NCBI GenBank assembly: GCA_017355425.1
Contig: CP070233.1
Coordinates: 1,591,501-1,655,500 of the forward strand
Direction of reading: 5' to 3'
Source of the DNA: Dolichospermum sp. DET69
GTDB taxonomy: Bacteria > Cyanobacteriota > Cyanobacteriia > Cyanobacteriales > Nostocaceae
Length of the DNA: 64,000 bases
Positions 44,368-52,588 of this stretch are shown piece by piece (position 1 is the first letter of the stretch; each line of letters opens with the position of its first letter). A program made the translations under genes and the position numbers. Below the pieces are notes generated by a model that did no database searches, was not told the origin of the DNA, and saw only the letters and a program-made list of their open reading frames with translations.

Positions 44368-45551
44368 ACTCAGTAAATTTAAAAATCATTGAATTAACCG
44401 AATATCAACCTCAATTTTTTCCTCATGATGAAATTTCCAAAGAAGTTGAAATTATATTATGTGAAAAATACAAAACCCAGGTAGATTTAGATTCTCCTAG
44501 TTACAAAACTGGTAATCAATGGAAACTAACTGCTAAAGGATATATCGGGTATATTCCTTTAAATTCTGATTTAGCTTTGAAAATAAATCCGAAAGTCCCA
44601 ATTAAAAATTTATTTGGAATGTTGGAATATGCGTATAATTTAAAAAGTTTTAGATTTCTTGAAGGCTTAATGAATTGTGAATCTATAGAAGATTTTTACA
44701 ATCACCTCGCTTATGTTTTAGCAGATAAAATAATAGAACGCTGTCGTAAAGGATTATATCGGACTTATGTACCCAAAACTGAGCAGTTGGCTTATGTGCG
44801 CGGAAGGTTAAATATTCAACAGATAATTAAAAAACCTTGGAATGTAAAATTACAATGTGAATATGAAGAACACACGGCTGATATTATAGATAACCAAATT
44901 TTATTTTGGACGCTTTTTCATATTGGACATAGTGGTTTTTGTACAGAAAAAGTATCATTGATAGTGAGAAAAGCTTATCATGCAATTCAAGGAATGGTAT
45001 CATTACAACCTTGTAGTTCAGAAGATTGTATTGATAGAATTTATCACCGTTTAAATGAAGATTATCATCTTCTACATCAATTTTGCCGATTCTTTTTAGA
45101 TAACACTAGCCCAAATCATGAAAAGGGTAAAAATACAACTTTACCATTTTTAGTAAATATGGCACGTCTTTATGAAATATTTGTTGCAGAATGGCTAAAG
45201 GAAAATTTACCCCAAAATTTCACCTTAAAAACTCAAGAGAGAATCAATATAGGAGAAAAAATATATTTTAAAACTGACGTAATTTTATATGACAAAACAG
45301 ATTCAAAACCTAAATATATTCTTGATACTAAATATAAAAACCCCAAACATTCTTCTTCTGAAGATATAGCCCAAGTAGTAACTTATGCAGTTTCTAAAAG
45401 TTGTCCAGAAACAGTATTAGTCTATCCAACAGAATTAAATCATTCCCTTGATAAATATATTGGAAAAATCAGAGTTCGCAACCTCACCTTTTCTCTTGAT
45501 GATAAAATTGAAGATGCAGGAAATAAATTTTTAACAAAACTATTTTCTTAA
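44364..45551 (+). CDS. mcrC: McrC-like restriction endonuclease subunit
   Basis: About 395 residues from the ATG in the ATGA overlap with mcrB; the frame reaches a TTG at 44337. The N-terminal McrC domain (GNQWKLTAKGYIGYIPLNSD, KVPIKNLFGMLEYAYNL) binds the McrB ring. The C-terminal PD-(D/E)XK nuclease shows MARLYEIFVAEWL, YFKTDVILYDKT (Asp), YILDTKYKN (D-x-K). Together with McrB it makes a type IV-like restriction enzyme that cuts modified DNA. Catalytic residues are intact. Confidence 0.92.
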   Translation: MNSVNLKIIELTEYQPQFFPHDEISKEVEIILCEKYKTQVDLDSPSYKTGNQWKLTAKGYIGYIPLNSDLALKINPKVPIKNLFGMLEYAYNLKSFRFLEGLMNCESIEDFYNHLAYVLADKIIERCRKGLYRTYVPKTEQLAYVRGRLNIQQIIKKPWNVKLQCEYEEHTADIIDNQILFWTLFHIGHSGFCTEKVSLIVRKAYHAIQGMVSLQPCSSEDCIDRIYHRLNEDYHLLHQFCRFFLDNTSPNHEKGKNTTLPFLVNMARLYEIFVAEWLKENLPQNFTLKTQERINIGEKIYFKTDVILYDKTDSKPKYILDTKYKNPKHSSSEDIAQVVTYAVSKSCPETVLVYPTELNHSLDKYIGKIRVRNLTFSLDDKIEDAGNKFLTKLFS

Positions 45552-45610
45552 CTTCTCTCTGTGTCCTCTGTGGTTCGTTTTCTAAAAGTAGATTAAATTA
45601 CTCAATTATC

Positions 45611-45976
45611 GTGAAAACAGATACAATTTTCTATAGCTTATTTCAGACATTTCCTAGCATTTTCTTTGAATTAATTAACCATTCTCCCACAGAAGCAGTT
45701 ACCTATGAATTCACATCTCGTGAAGTCAAACAACTGGCTTTTCGCTTAGACGGTTTATTTTTACCAACCACCAAAGATCCCAAAAAACCATTTTACATAG
45801 TTGAGGTTCAGTTTCAACCCGATGATGATTTATATTATCGTCTATTTGCGGAAATTTGCCTTTACCTGCGACAATACAAACCGCCTCACCCTTGGCAAGC
45901 TGTAATCATCTATCCTAGTCGTAATAAGGATCTTAATTTTCTCTCGTTCCCATGCTCTGCGTGGGAATGCAGTTAA
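45611..45976 (+). pseudogene. Rpn-type (DUF2887-like) nuclease gene, truncated by a repeat
   Basis: Starts with GTG (KTDTIFYSLFQTFPSIFFEL) and shows the conserved EFTSREVKQLAFRLDGLFLP (catalytic Asp), FYIVEVQFQPDDDLYYRLFA (ExQ) of the PD-(D/E)XK Rpn nucleases. After IIYPSRNKDLNF the sequence runs into the dispersed repeat at 45944 and stops. Full-length relatives are about 250-300 residues, so the C-terminal half is missing and no remnant is visible downstream. The nuclease core could still be expressed. Confidence 0.78.
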
Positions 45977-46052
45977 GAGGCTCTGCCTCTACTATACCTG
46001 GAGGTAGAACCTCTAAGATGACATTCCCAGTCTGGAGACTGGGAACGAGGGA
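45943..46052. repeat. MITE-like palindromic repeat (CTCGTTCCCA...TGGGAACGAG)
   Basis: Outer inverted ends CTCGTTCCCATGC and CTGGGAACGAG flank about 110 bp. Inside are AGAGGCTCTGCCTCT and AGGTAGAACCTCT. Next to it, 46053-46095 carries two AACGAGGGACAGGCTAGA copies and a GCCCGTCCCACAATA repeat end. It truncates the preceding Rpn-like gene. Confidence 0.8.
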
Positions 46053-46141
46053 CAGGCTAGAACGAGGGACAGGCTAGAAGCCCGTCCCACAATATTGTTC
46101 TAGAATTAAAATTAACTTTGTTCTTTTATTTTACCCAATCC

Positions 46142-47380
46142 GTGACAACTACTCCCCTTTCCCTTAATTTCTCACAAACTGCGCCCGTACCCGATACTCT
46201 AGGACGTTTTGGCCGCTTTGGTGGTAAGTACGTTCCTGAAACGTTGATGCCTGCTTTAGCTGAATTAGAAACAGCATATCAGCAATACCGCAATGAACCT
46301 GGTTTTCAAGCCGAATTGCAAGGTTTATTAAAAGATTACGTAGGACGCGCTACGCCTTTATACTTTGCTGAAAGATTGACTGCCCATTATGCCCGTCCAG
46401 ATGGTACAGGAGCGCAAATTTACTTAAAGCGCGAAGATTTAAATCATACTGGCGCACATAAAATAAATAATGCTCTCGGTCAAGTATTATTAGCCAAACG
46501 CATGGGTAAACGGCGGATTATTGCCGAAACTGGTGCGGGACAACATGGCGTGGCGACGGCAACAGTTTGCGCTCGGTTTGGTTTGGAATGTATTATTTAC
46601 ATGGGTGTTCACGACATGGAACGCCAATCTTTAAACGTCTTCAGAATGCGGCTAATGGGGGCAGAAGTTCGCCCAGTGTCTGCTGGTACGGGAACTCTCA
46701 AAGATGCCACTTCTGAAGCCATCCGGGACTGGGTAACGAACGTAGAAACTACCCATTACATCCTCGGTTCTGTGGCTGGTCCCCATCCTTACCCAATGAT
46801 GGTTCGGGATTTTCACGCTATAATTGGAGAAGAGACCCGCGCTCAAGCTATGGAAAAATGGGGCGGTTTACCAGATATTCTCATAGCTTGTGTGGGTGGT
46901 GGTTCTAATGCTATGGGACTATTTCACGAATTTGTCAAAGAACCATCTGTGCGGTTAATTGGGGTGGAAGCTGCTGGAGAAGGTGTAAATACTGGCAAAC
47001 ACGCGGCCACTCTCACAAAAGGACAGGTTGGTGTATTACATGGTTCCATGAGTTATCTTTTGCAAGATGAGGACGGACAAGTTATTGAACCCCATTCCAT
47101 TAGTGCTGGGTTGGATTATCCTGGTGTGGGTCCTGAACACAGCTACATGAAAGATATTGGCCGGGCTGAATATTACAGTGTTACAGATGCTGAAGCTTTG
47201 GAGGCCTTCCAAAGACTTTCCCAGTTAGAGGGAATTATACCAGCTTTGGAAACTTCTCATGCGATCGCCTATTTAGAAACTCTCTGTCCTCAACTTTCCG
47301 GTAGTCCCAAAATTATCCTTAATTGTTCTGGACGAGGTGATAAAGATGTCCAAACAGCCGCTAAATTCTTAATTCACTAA
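46142..47380 (+). CDS. trpB: Tryptophan synthase beta chain
   Basis: 412 residues from GTG 46142 ([20 protein letters not shown]); an upstream TTG at 46118 is less likely. The PLP-binding lysine lies in [42 protein letters not shown] (phosphate cup) and [16 protein letters not shown] confirm TrpB1. It joins indole and serine into tryptophan, normally with TrpA, which is not in this window. No other trp gene is adjacent, as is usual in cyanobacteria. Confidence 0.95.
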   Translation: MTTTPLSLNFSQTAPVPDTLGRFGRFGGKYVPETLMPALAELETAYQQYRNEPGFQAELQGLLKDYVGRATPLYFAERLTAHYARPDGTGAQIYLKREDLNHTGAHKINNALGQVLLAKRMGKRRIIAETGAGQHGVATATVCARFGLECIIYMGVHDMERQSLNVFRMRLMGAEVRPVSAGTGTLKDATSEAIRDWVTNVETTHYILGSVAGPHPYPMMVRDFHAIIGEETRAQAMEKWGGLPDILIACVGGGSNAMGLFHEFVKEPSVRLIGVEAAGEGVNTGKHAATLTKGQVGVLHGSMSYLLQDEDGQVIEPHSISAGLDYPGVGPEHSYMKDIGRAEYYSVTDAEALEAFQRLSQLEGIIPALETSHAIAYLETLCPQLSGSPKIILNCSGRGDKDVQTAAKFLIH

Positions 47381-47389
47381 ATAAAAGTG

Positions 47390-47411
47390 GGGTGTGTTGC
47401 AAAATACACCC
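47390..47411 (+). terminator. Short hairpin after trpB
   Basis: GGGTGT-GTTGCAAAAT-ACACCC lies 9 bases after the trpB stop. The stem is short, no T-run follows, and the sequence belongs to a dispersed (A)CACCCTACG repeat, so its terminator role is uncertain. Confidence 0.4.
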
Positions 47412-47475
47412 TACGAAACTTGTGGGTAATTTCATCCACATTCCCAAGCAATCAGTTTTGAGAAAAAGGTAAATC

Positions 47476-47991
47476 ATGCTTAAAAATTTGATTTCCGCCA
47501 CTGGTGCAGGTTTGTTGGTTTTATTGGGCGGTACAATGGCTAATTCAGTCCCTAATTCGGGAACTGTATCAACTCCTAGCTACCAGGTAACACAAAATAC
47601 TGTTGATACTGCTACGTTAGAAGCATCAGTTTTTCAGCAAATAAATCAATACAGGGCTTCTCAAAACTTACCTGGACTGAAGCGCAATAGTAGTATTGAC
47701 AATCAAGCTAGAACTCACAGTCAAAACATGGCTAGTGGTCAAGTTGCTTTTGGCCATGACGGATTCTCAGCCCGAGTTAAGGCCACCGGTATTGCTTACA
47801 GTGGAGCGGCGGAAAATGTGGCTTACAATCAGGGTTCTAAAGACCCAGCTACTACTGCTGTTCAAGGCTGGTTGAAGAGTTCAGGACATTTAACCAATAT
47901 CAAAGGTAATTATAACCTGACTGGAATTGGTGTGGCGAGTAATAGCAAAGGACAAATTTATTTTACACAAATTTTCCTGCGTTCAAGATAA
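47476..47991 (+). CDS. Secreted CAP/SCP-domain protein (copy 1)
   Basis: 171 residues. A signal peptide (ISATGAGLLVLLGGTMANSV, about 1-24) precedes a CAP domain at about 55-170: INQYRASQNLPGLKRNSSID, ARTHSQNMASGQVAFGHDGF, YSGAAENVAYN, WLKSSGHLTNI. The His/Glu/Glu/His tetrad residues are present. CAP proteins occur across life; bacterial roles are poorly known. A close paralogue follows 270 bases on, so a tandem duplication is likely. Confidence 0.87.
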   Translation: MLKNLISATGAGLLVLLGGTMANSVPNSGTVSTPSYQVTQNTVDTATLEASVFQQINQYRASQNLPGLKRNSSIDNQARTHSQNMASGQVAFGHDGFSARVKATGIAYSGAAENVAYNQGSKDPATTAVQGWLKSSGHLTNIKGNYNLTGIGVASNSKGQIYFTQIFLRSR

Positions 47992-48261
47992 CTTTTTGTA
48001 AATAATAGTTGATGAATAATTTTAGTATCCATGACATCTATCATTGGATACTATTTATTACTATTCATTTTGATTAATAATGTAATGTAAATAACATTTA
48101 ATAGTTTTTTAGTTATAAAACCCTAGATAACTGCTTTGAATTGTGAAAATTTGATGATCCTTTAGTTTATATTTGGCAAATAGTATCCTGGTAAGTATTC
48201 TGATAATCAGAAGATAGGGTATATATCCAATAAATCCATACATAACTTAACTTAAACCTCT

Positions 48262-48825
48262 ATGTTACGACAAACTGCTTTTGGCATCGCTTTAAGTACG
48301 CTTGTCCTCGCTAGTGGCTATATGACTGCTGCGAACCCAGATAATAGTTCTGCTAAACAAACTGGCCGATATCAGCGTTCATCACTGGTGACAAGTCAAG
48401 CTAAAATATCTAATCTTGGTTTTCAAAATACTAATTTAGAAAAATCAGTTTTTAATCAAATTAATCAATATCGGGCAAAAAAAGGGCTAAAACAATTAAA
48501 TTTAAGCGAAAAAATCAGTCACCAAGCCAGAACTCACAGCCAAGATATGGCTACTGGTAAAGTTCCTTTTAGTCATCAAGGATTTGAACAAAGAGTGATG
48601 GCAATTCCTCTTAAGTACAGTAGTGCGGCAGAAAACGTAGCTTTCAATACAGGATACAGTAATCCTGCTAATGAAGCGGTTTCTGGCTGGTTAAAAAGTC
48701 CTGGTCATCTCAAAAATCTTCAGGGTAAGTATAATTTAACTGGGGTTGGTGTGGCTACCAATGACAAGGGAGAAGTCTATTTAACGCAAATATTTTTGAA
48801 CGCTAGTACCGCAGTCCGAAATTAA
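48262..48825 (+). CDS. Secreted CAP/SCP-domain protein (copy 2)
   Basis: 187 residues. Signal peptide about 1-24 (FGIALSTLVLASGYMTAA). The CAP domain repeats the motifs of copy 1 nearly residue for residue (INQYRAKKGLKQLNLSEKIS, ARTHSQDMATGKVPFSHQGF, YSSAAENVAFN, WLKSPGHLKNLQGKYNLTGV). Its N-terminal linker differs, so exported location or timing may differ. The 270-base gap between the copies is AT-rich and holds no gene. Confidence 0.87.
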   Translation: MLRQTAFGIALSTLVLASGYMTAANPDNSSAKQTGRYQRSSLVTSQAKISNLGFQNTNLEKSVFNQINQYRAKKGLKQLNLSEKISHQARTHSQDMATGKVPFSHQGFEQRVMAIPLKYSSAAENVAFNTGYSNPANEAVSGWLKSPGHLKNLQGKYNLTGVGVATNDKGEVYLTQIFLNASTAVRN

Positions 48826-48978
48826 CACCTCAAAATTATGCCCTTTTTGTGGTAAACGGGCATAAGTAAATTTTTTATTTTTTAATTATTTTTTAATTTT
48901 GCATTTTTAATTGGAGTGTTAGCAACGGTCGTCTTGTCTGGCAAAATAAAGAAAAGATCATTTATATTTAACAAGTTC

Positions 48979-49608
48979 ATGACATTACAAGATTTTCAGG
49001 TTTGCGAACAGGATTTAAGTGATGTTATCCTTTCTGAGTATTTAAAATCTCCTGCTATTGCTGTTGATACGGAAACAATGGGACTTTTACCTCAGCGAGA
49101 TCGTTTGTGTCTAATTCAACTCTGTAACCCGCAAGGACAAGTTACGGCTATTCGCATTTCTAGGGGACAAACGGTAGCGCCAAATTTGCAAGTTCTCATG
49201 GAAGCAGCCAATATTACCAAGGTTTTTCACTTTGCTAGATTTGATGTTGCTACTTTAAAACACAATTTAGATATTGTTGTCCAGCCAATTTTTTGTACTA
49301 AAATCGCTAGTAAGTTAGCCCGTACTTATACAAATCGTCACGGTCTAAAAGATGTGGTTTTAGAATTAGAAAAGGTGGAGTTAGATAAAAGTTCTCAATG
49401 TTCTGATTGGGGTAATGCGAGTAGTTTATCTGATGCACAATTAAATTATGCGGCTAATGATGTCCGTTATTTGTTAAGTGTACAAGAAAAACTCACAACT
49501 ATGTTACAACGGGAAGAACGTTGGCAAGTTGCTCAAGAATGTTTTCAAGCTTTACCGACAATAGTTACTTTAGATTTATTACAATTTAAAGATTTATTTG
49601 AACATTAA
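48979..49608 (+). CDS. RNase D-like 3'-5' exonuclease (DEDDy)
   Basis: About 209 residues from ATG 48979 (MTLQDFQVCEQDL); a start at 48916 would add a basic 21-residue stretch without family match. Exo I AIAVDTETMGLL (D, E), Exo II FHFARFDVATLKHNLD (D) and Exo III QLNYAANDVRYLL (Y, D) form the DEDDy catalytic set. It lacks the HRDC domains of full RNase D (about 370 residues). The short form in cyanobacteria is taken to trim RNA 3' ends. Confidence 0.87.
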   Translation: MTLQDFQVCEQDLSDVILSEYLKSPAIAVDTETMGLLPQRDRLCLIQLCNPQGQVTAIRISRGQTVAPNLQVLMEAANITKVFHFARFDVATLKHNLDIVVQPIFCTKIASKLARTYTNRHGLKDVVLELEKVELDKSSQCSDWGNASSLSDAQLNYAANDVRYLLSVQEKLTTMLQREERWQVAQECFQALPTIVTLDLLQFKDLFEH

Positions 49609-49628
49609 AATACAGTAGGAGTCAGTAG

Positions 49629-49648
49629 GGGCGAATGGCCATTCGCCC
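49629..49648. repeat. Perfect 20-bp palindrome
   Basis: GGGCGAATGG-CCATTCGCCC within TAGGGGCGAATGGCCATTCG, a common cyanobacterial intergenic repeat, 21 bases after the exonuclease stop. It could work as a terminator. Confidence 0.65.
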
Positions 49649-49784
49649 GTACAGGAGTCACTTTAAATTAAGATTCTGTACCTGATTGATCTGTAATCTG
49701 CTGTATCCAAATTAATAATTGACAATTTTTTGTAAATCCATCTATGCTAAAATCGGTTGATAACTGATTAGTAATTAATAGCAA

Positions 49785-50591
49785 ATGAATGATTTTTGGA
49801 ATACTATTTTAGACTTTGCAGAAACTACTACTATCAGAGTAGGGAAACAATTAATGCAGGATTTTGGCAAAGTCCAAGCTTCACAAAAAGCTGATGGTAG
49901 CTTGGTAACAAAATCAGATAAATGGGCAGATCAAGAAATTCGAGATGCCATTGTTTCCACTTTCTCAGGTTACGGCATTTTGAGCGAAGAAAGTGAGCAA
50001 ACTTTTCCGAATACAGAATGGTGTTGGGTGATTGATCCTTTGGATGGTACAACCAACTTTACCAGAGGAATTCCAATTTGGTCTATCTCTCTGGGCTTAC
50101 TTTATCGAGGAACGCCTATTTTTGGCTATGTTTACGCTCCACCATTGAATCAGGCATTTCACGGATTTTGGGCGGGTTCATCAGGCTTAACAACGCCAAC
50201 AGGAGCATTTTTAAATAATCACCCTATTCATACAAGTAAAGATACTCCGAGCAAAAACCACTTTTTTAATCTTTGTTCTCGCAGTACGGATATTATTCAA
50301 CCGGGTTTTCCTTGTAAAATTCGGATGTTAGGAGTTGCTAGTTATAATTTTCTCGCAGTCGCAAATGGTGCGGTTTTGGGAGGAATTGAAGCTACTCCCA
50401 AGGTATGGGATATTGCAGGTGCTTGGGTAATTGTCCAAGCTGCTGGAGGAACATGGGTATCGCTGGATTCTGAATCTTTTCCATTATCGCCGGGAATGGA
50501 TTATAGCGATCGCTCTTTTCCCACAATGGTTGTTAGTAATTCAGATTTAGTTCCGATCTTTACACCATTTCTAAAAACTGTAAAGTTTTAA
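49785..50591 (+). CDS. Inositol monophosphatase family phosphatase
   Basis: 268 residues. Metal-binding motifs: GILSEESEQTF (Glu), WVIDPLDGTTNFTRGIP (the DPLDGTTNF signature) and VWDIAGAWVIVQAAGG (WDxAG). Members dephosphorylate inositol-phosphate, histidinol-phosphate or 3'-phosphoadenylate; the exact substrate cannot be chosen from sequence. ATG 49785 is used (MNDFWNTIL). Confidence 0.88.
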   Translation: MNDFWNTILDFAETTTIRVGKQLMQDFGKVQASQKADGSLVTKSDKWADQEIRDAIVSTFSGYGILSEESEQTFPNTEWCWVIDPLDGTTNFTRGIPIWSISLGLLYRGTPIFGYVYAPPLNQAFHGFWAGSSGLTTPTGAFLNNHPIHTSKDTPSKNHFFNLCSRSTDIIQPGFPCKIRMLGVASYNFLAVANGAVLGGIEATPKVWDIAGAWVIVQAAGGTWVSLDSESFPLSPGMDYSDRSFPTMVVSNSDLVPIFTPFLKTVKF

Positions 50592-50708
50592 CAAGAATAA
50601 TTGTAGCTTGCTTGCCCGAAGGGTACGCAGATAAAGGCAGATGAAGACAGATGGAATTCTGCACAAATTCACATAAAATTGGTCTGACAACTGAGAATTA
50701 ACAAAATT

Positions 50709-51662
50709 ATGCAAGGACTTTGGCTAGAAAATAACAAATTACAATTACGGACTGATATTCCTATTCCTGAAGCACCGCAGGGAGAGGCTTTAGTGCGGGT
50801 TTTACGAGCGGGAATTTGCAATACTGATTTGGAATTAATTAAAGGTTATTATCCCTATACTGGCATTATTGGCCATGAATTTGTTGGTGTTGTGGAACAA
50901 GGTCCAAAAGAGTTAATTAATCACCGAGTTGTTGGTGAAATTAATGCTGCTTGTGGTTATTGTCGTTTTTGTCGGCGAGGACAACCAACTCATTGCGAAA
51001 ATCGCACTGTTTTAGGTATTGTTAACCGTAATGGTGCATTTGCAGAATATTTATCTTTACCTATTGAAAATTTGCATCTTGTCCCGGAAAATGTATCTAC
51101 AGAAGCTGCAACTTTTACTGAACCTATCGCAGCAGCTTTAGAAATTCAAGAACAGGTAAAAATATGTGAAAATGACCGAGTGTTAGTAGTTGGAGATGGT
51201 AAATTAGGACAGTTAATAGCACAAACTTTAGCTTTAACTGGTTGTGAATTATTAATAGTTGGAAGACATAAAGATAAGTTAGTGAATTTAGCAGCGAGGG
51301 GAATTAAAACTGGTTTAGCTGATAGTGTCACTGATAGATATTTTGATATCTCTGTTGATTGTACAGGAAATCCTGAAGGTTTTACTACTGCACGTCGGGC
51401 TTTACGTCCTCGTGGGACATTAATTTTAAAAAGCACTTATGCGGGAAATCTCAGTTTAGATGCTTCTTCTTTAGTGGTAGATGAAATTACTTTAATTGGT
51501 TCTCGTTGTGGTCCCTTCGTTCCAGCGTTGGAGTTATTAGCAACGGGTAAGGTAGATGTCCAATCTTTAATTCATGGTAATTATTCTCTTTCTCAAGGTT
51601 TGGAGGCTTTTGAGAAAGCGCAAACTAAGGGAGTTTTGAAGGTGTTGTTGGAGATGAATTAG
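50709..51662 (+). CDS. Zinc-dependent medium-chain alcohol dehydrogenase-like protein
   Basis: 317 residues. The N-terminal GroES-like domain has GICNTDLELIKGYYPYTGII, GHEFVGVVE (GHE), and the structural zinc site CGYCRFCRRGQPTHC (four cysteines). The Rossmann domain shows VLVVGDGKLGQLIAQTLAL. The family oxidises alcohols or reduces aldehydes with NAD(P). It starts 117 bases after the IMPase-family gene, same strand; an operon is possible. Substrate unknown. Confidence 0.85.
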   Translation: MQGLWLENNKLQLRTDIPIPEAPQGEALVRVLRAGICNTDLELIKGYYPYTGIIGHEFVGVVEQGPKELINHRVVGEINAACGYCRFCRRGQPTHCENRTVLGIVNRNGAFAEYLSLPIENLHLVPENVSTEAATFTEPIAAALEIQEQVKICENDRVLVVGDGKLGQLIAQTLALTGCELLIVGRHKDKLVNLAARGIKTGLADSVTDRYFDISVDCTGNPEGFTTARRALRPRGTLILKSTYAGNLSLDASSLVVDEITLIGSRCGPFVPALELLATGKVDVQSLIHGNYSLSQGLEAFEKAQTKGVLKVLLEMN

Positions 51663-51745
51663 AAGATTAAATGTCAGAATCAGGATATCCAGGATTTAAG
51701 GATTTTCAGGATGTTGGTTTAAGTTTTTTTAGTTGAAATTAATAA

Positions 51746-51994
51746 TCAATACCAGTCAGCGATATCTAGTCCCGAACCCGCACGAATTTCTTCTAAACTA
51801 GAAAAGTCTTCTTTCCAAGTTCCAGCAAGTGAATAAACGAGTTCTGTCCAAGACAATTGGTTTGTATAATCATTCACAACTTGGTTAGTATTTAAGTGTT
51901 TACTATGGATAAATTCAGCAAAGGTTAGAATTTCCTCAGCTTGATCTTGGGGAAGAGTTTTGACAAGTGCGTAAATCTGTTCAGCAATAGTCAT
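51746..51994 (-). CDS. DUF2281-like small protein (putative antitoxin)
   Basis: 82 residues from ATG 51994 (MTIAEQIYALVKTLPQDQAE). The opening resembles DUF2281/VapB-like antitoxins, which begin with a helix rich in LPP/LPQ followed by EILTFAEFIHSKH. No PIN toxin gene is adjacent: its 3' side meets the alcohol dehydrogenase gene tail-to-tail. It may be an orphan or act with the HEPN/MNT remnant upstream. Confidence 0.6.
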   Translation of the reverse strand: MTIAEQIYALVKTLPQDQAEEILTFAEFIHSKHLNTNQVVNDYTNQLSWTELVYSLAGTWKEDFSSLEEIRAGSGLDIADWY

Positions 51995-52028
51995 AATAGA
52001 GTTAGTTAGGGGAAAGTTGATATGAAAA

Positions 52029-52136
52029 TTAATATAATATAACAGCAAAGTCAGCTAAATTTTCACCAGCTAAGATTTTAGCTGCACGAAGACTATCTTG
52101 AGATTTTTTCACTAAAAACTCTTGTTCTTTGTTCAT
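52029..52136 (-). pseudogene. HEPN-domain toxin fragment
   Basis: Reads MNKEQEFLVKKSQDSLRAAK then ILAGENLADFAVILY and stops: 35 residues. This matches the first helix of HEPN proteins that pair with MNT nucleotidyltransferases; the catalytic Rx4-6H segment is absent. The start lies inside the MNT 3' end (44-base overlap). Probably a decayed toxin. Confidence 0.55.
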
Positions 52137-52458
52137 AAAAATAAATACCTTCTTTTTTGATATTTTGTATTAGCATTGTTTGTTCTTTCTCGAAACGACT
52201 AAGGGAGTAGAATAAGTTACAAATTACTACACTATATTTTAAACAAAGGGGACTAAGAAAAAAGCCAATTTTTTCAATTTCTTTAGTTGCTTGAACTAAA
52301 TCTTTGAGAATAATTAATACATCAAAATCTGAATCAGGAGTAGCATCACCACGAGATTGAGAACCAAAAAGAATCACTGCAATTAGCTGATCTCCATAGG
52401 TTTCGATCAAGCGATCGCATAATTCCTGCAGAATTTCTTCTAGTTGTGGATGTTTCAT
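52093..52458 (-). CDS. MNT-type nucleotidyltransferase (HEPN/MNT antitoxin)
   Basis: 121 residues. VILFGSQSRGDATPDSDFDV carries the GSx10DxD motif of minimal nucleotidyltransferases, with LIILKDL after it. MNT antitoxins inactivate HEPN RNases by adding AMP to a tyrosine. The partner HEPN gene downstream is truncated, so the antitoxin may now be a lone survivor. Confidence 0.8.
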   Translation of the reverse strand: MKHPQLEEILQELCDRLIETYGDQLIAVILFGSQSRGDATPDSDFDVLIILKDLVQATKEIEKIGFFLSPLCLKYSVVICNLFYSLSRFEKEQTMLIQNIKKEGIYFYEQRTRVFSEKISR

Positions 52459-52519
52459 AATTTGGTTTTTATTTATTTATTTTCTTCTTGTCTAATATAC
52501 AAGGGGGCGTTAAAATGGA

Positions 52520-52585
52520 GTTTGTAACGCACCGAATTTTTAAGAATGGTGCGTTACGCTGTCGCTAACACACCCTACGTTTTAT
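52520..52585. repeat. Dispersed GTAACGCACC...GGTGCGTTAC hairpin repeat
   Basis: GTAACGCACC at 52526 pairs with GGTGCGTTAC ending at 52558; GCTGTCGCTAACACACCCTA follows. A relative lies at 3870-3896 (GATGCGTTAGGTGAAACCGT). It sits between the cimA 3' end and the MNT gene and may end cimA transcription. Confidence 0.7.
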
Positions 52586-52588
52586 GCT

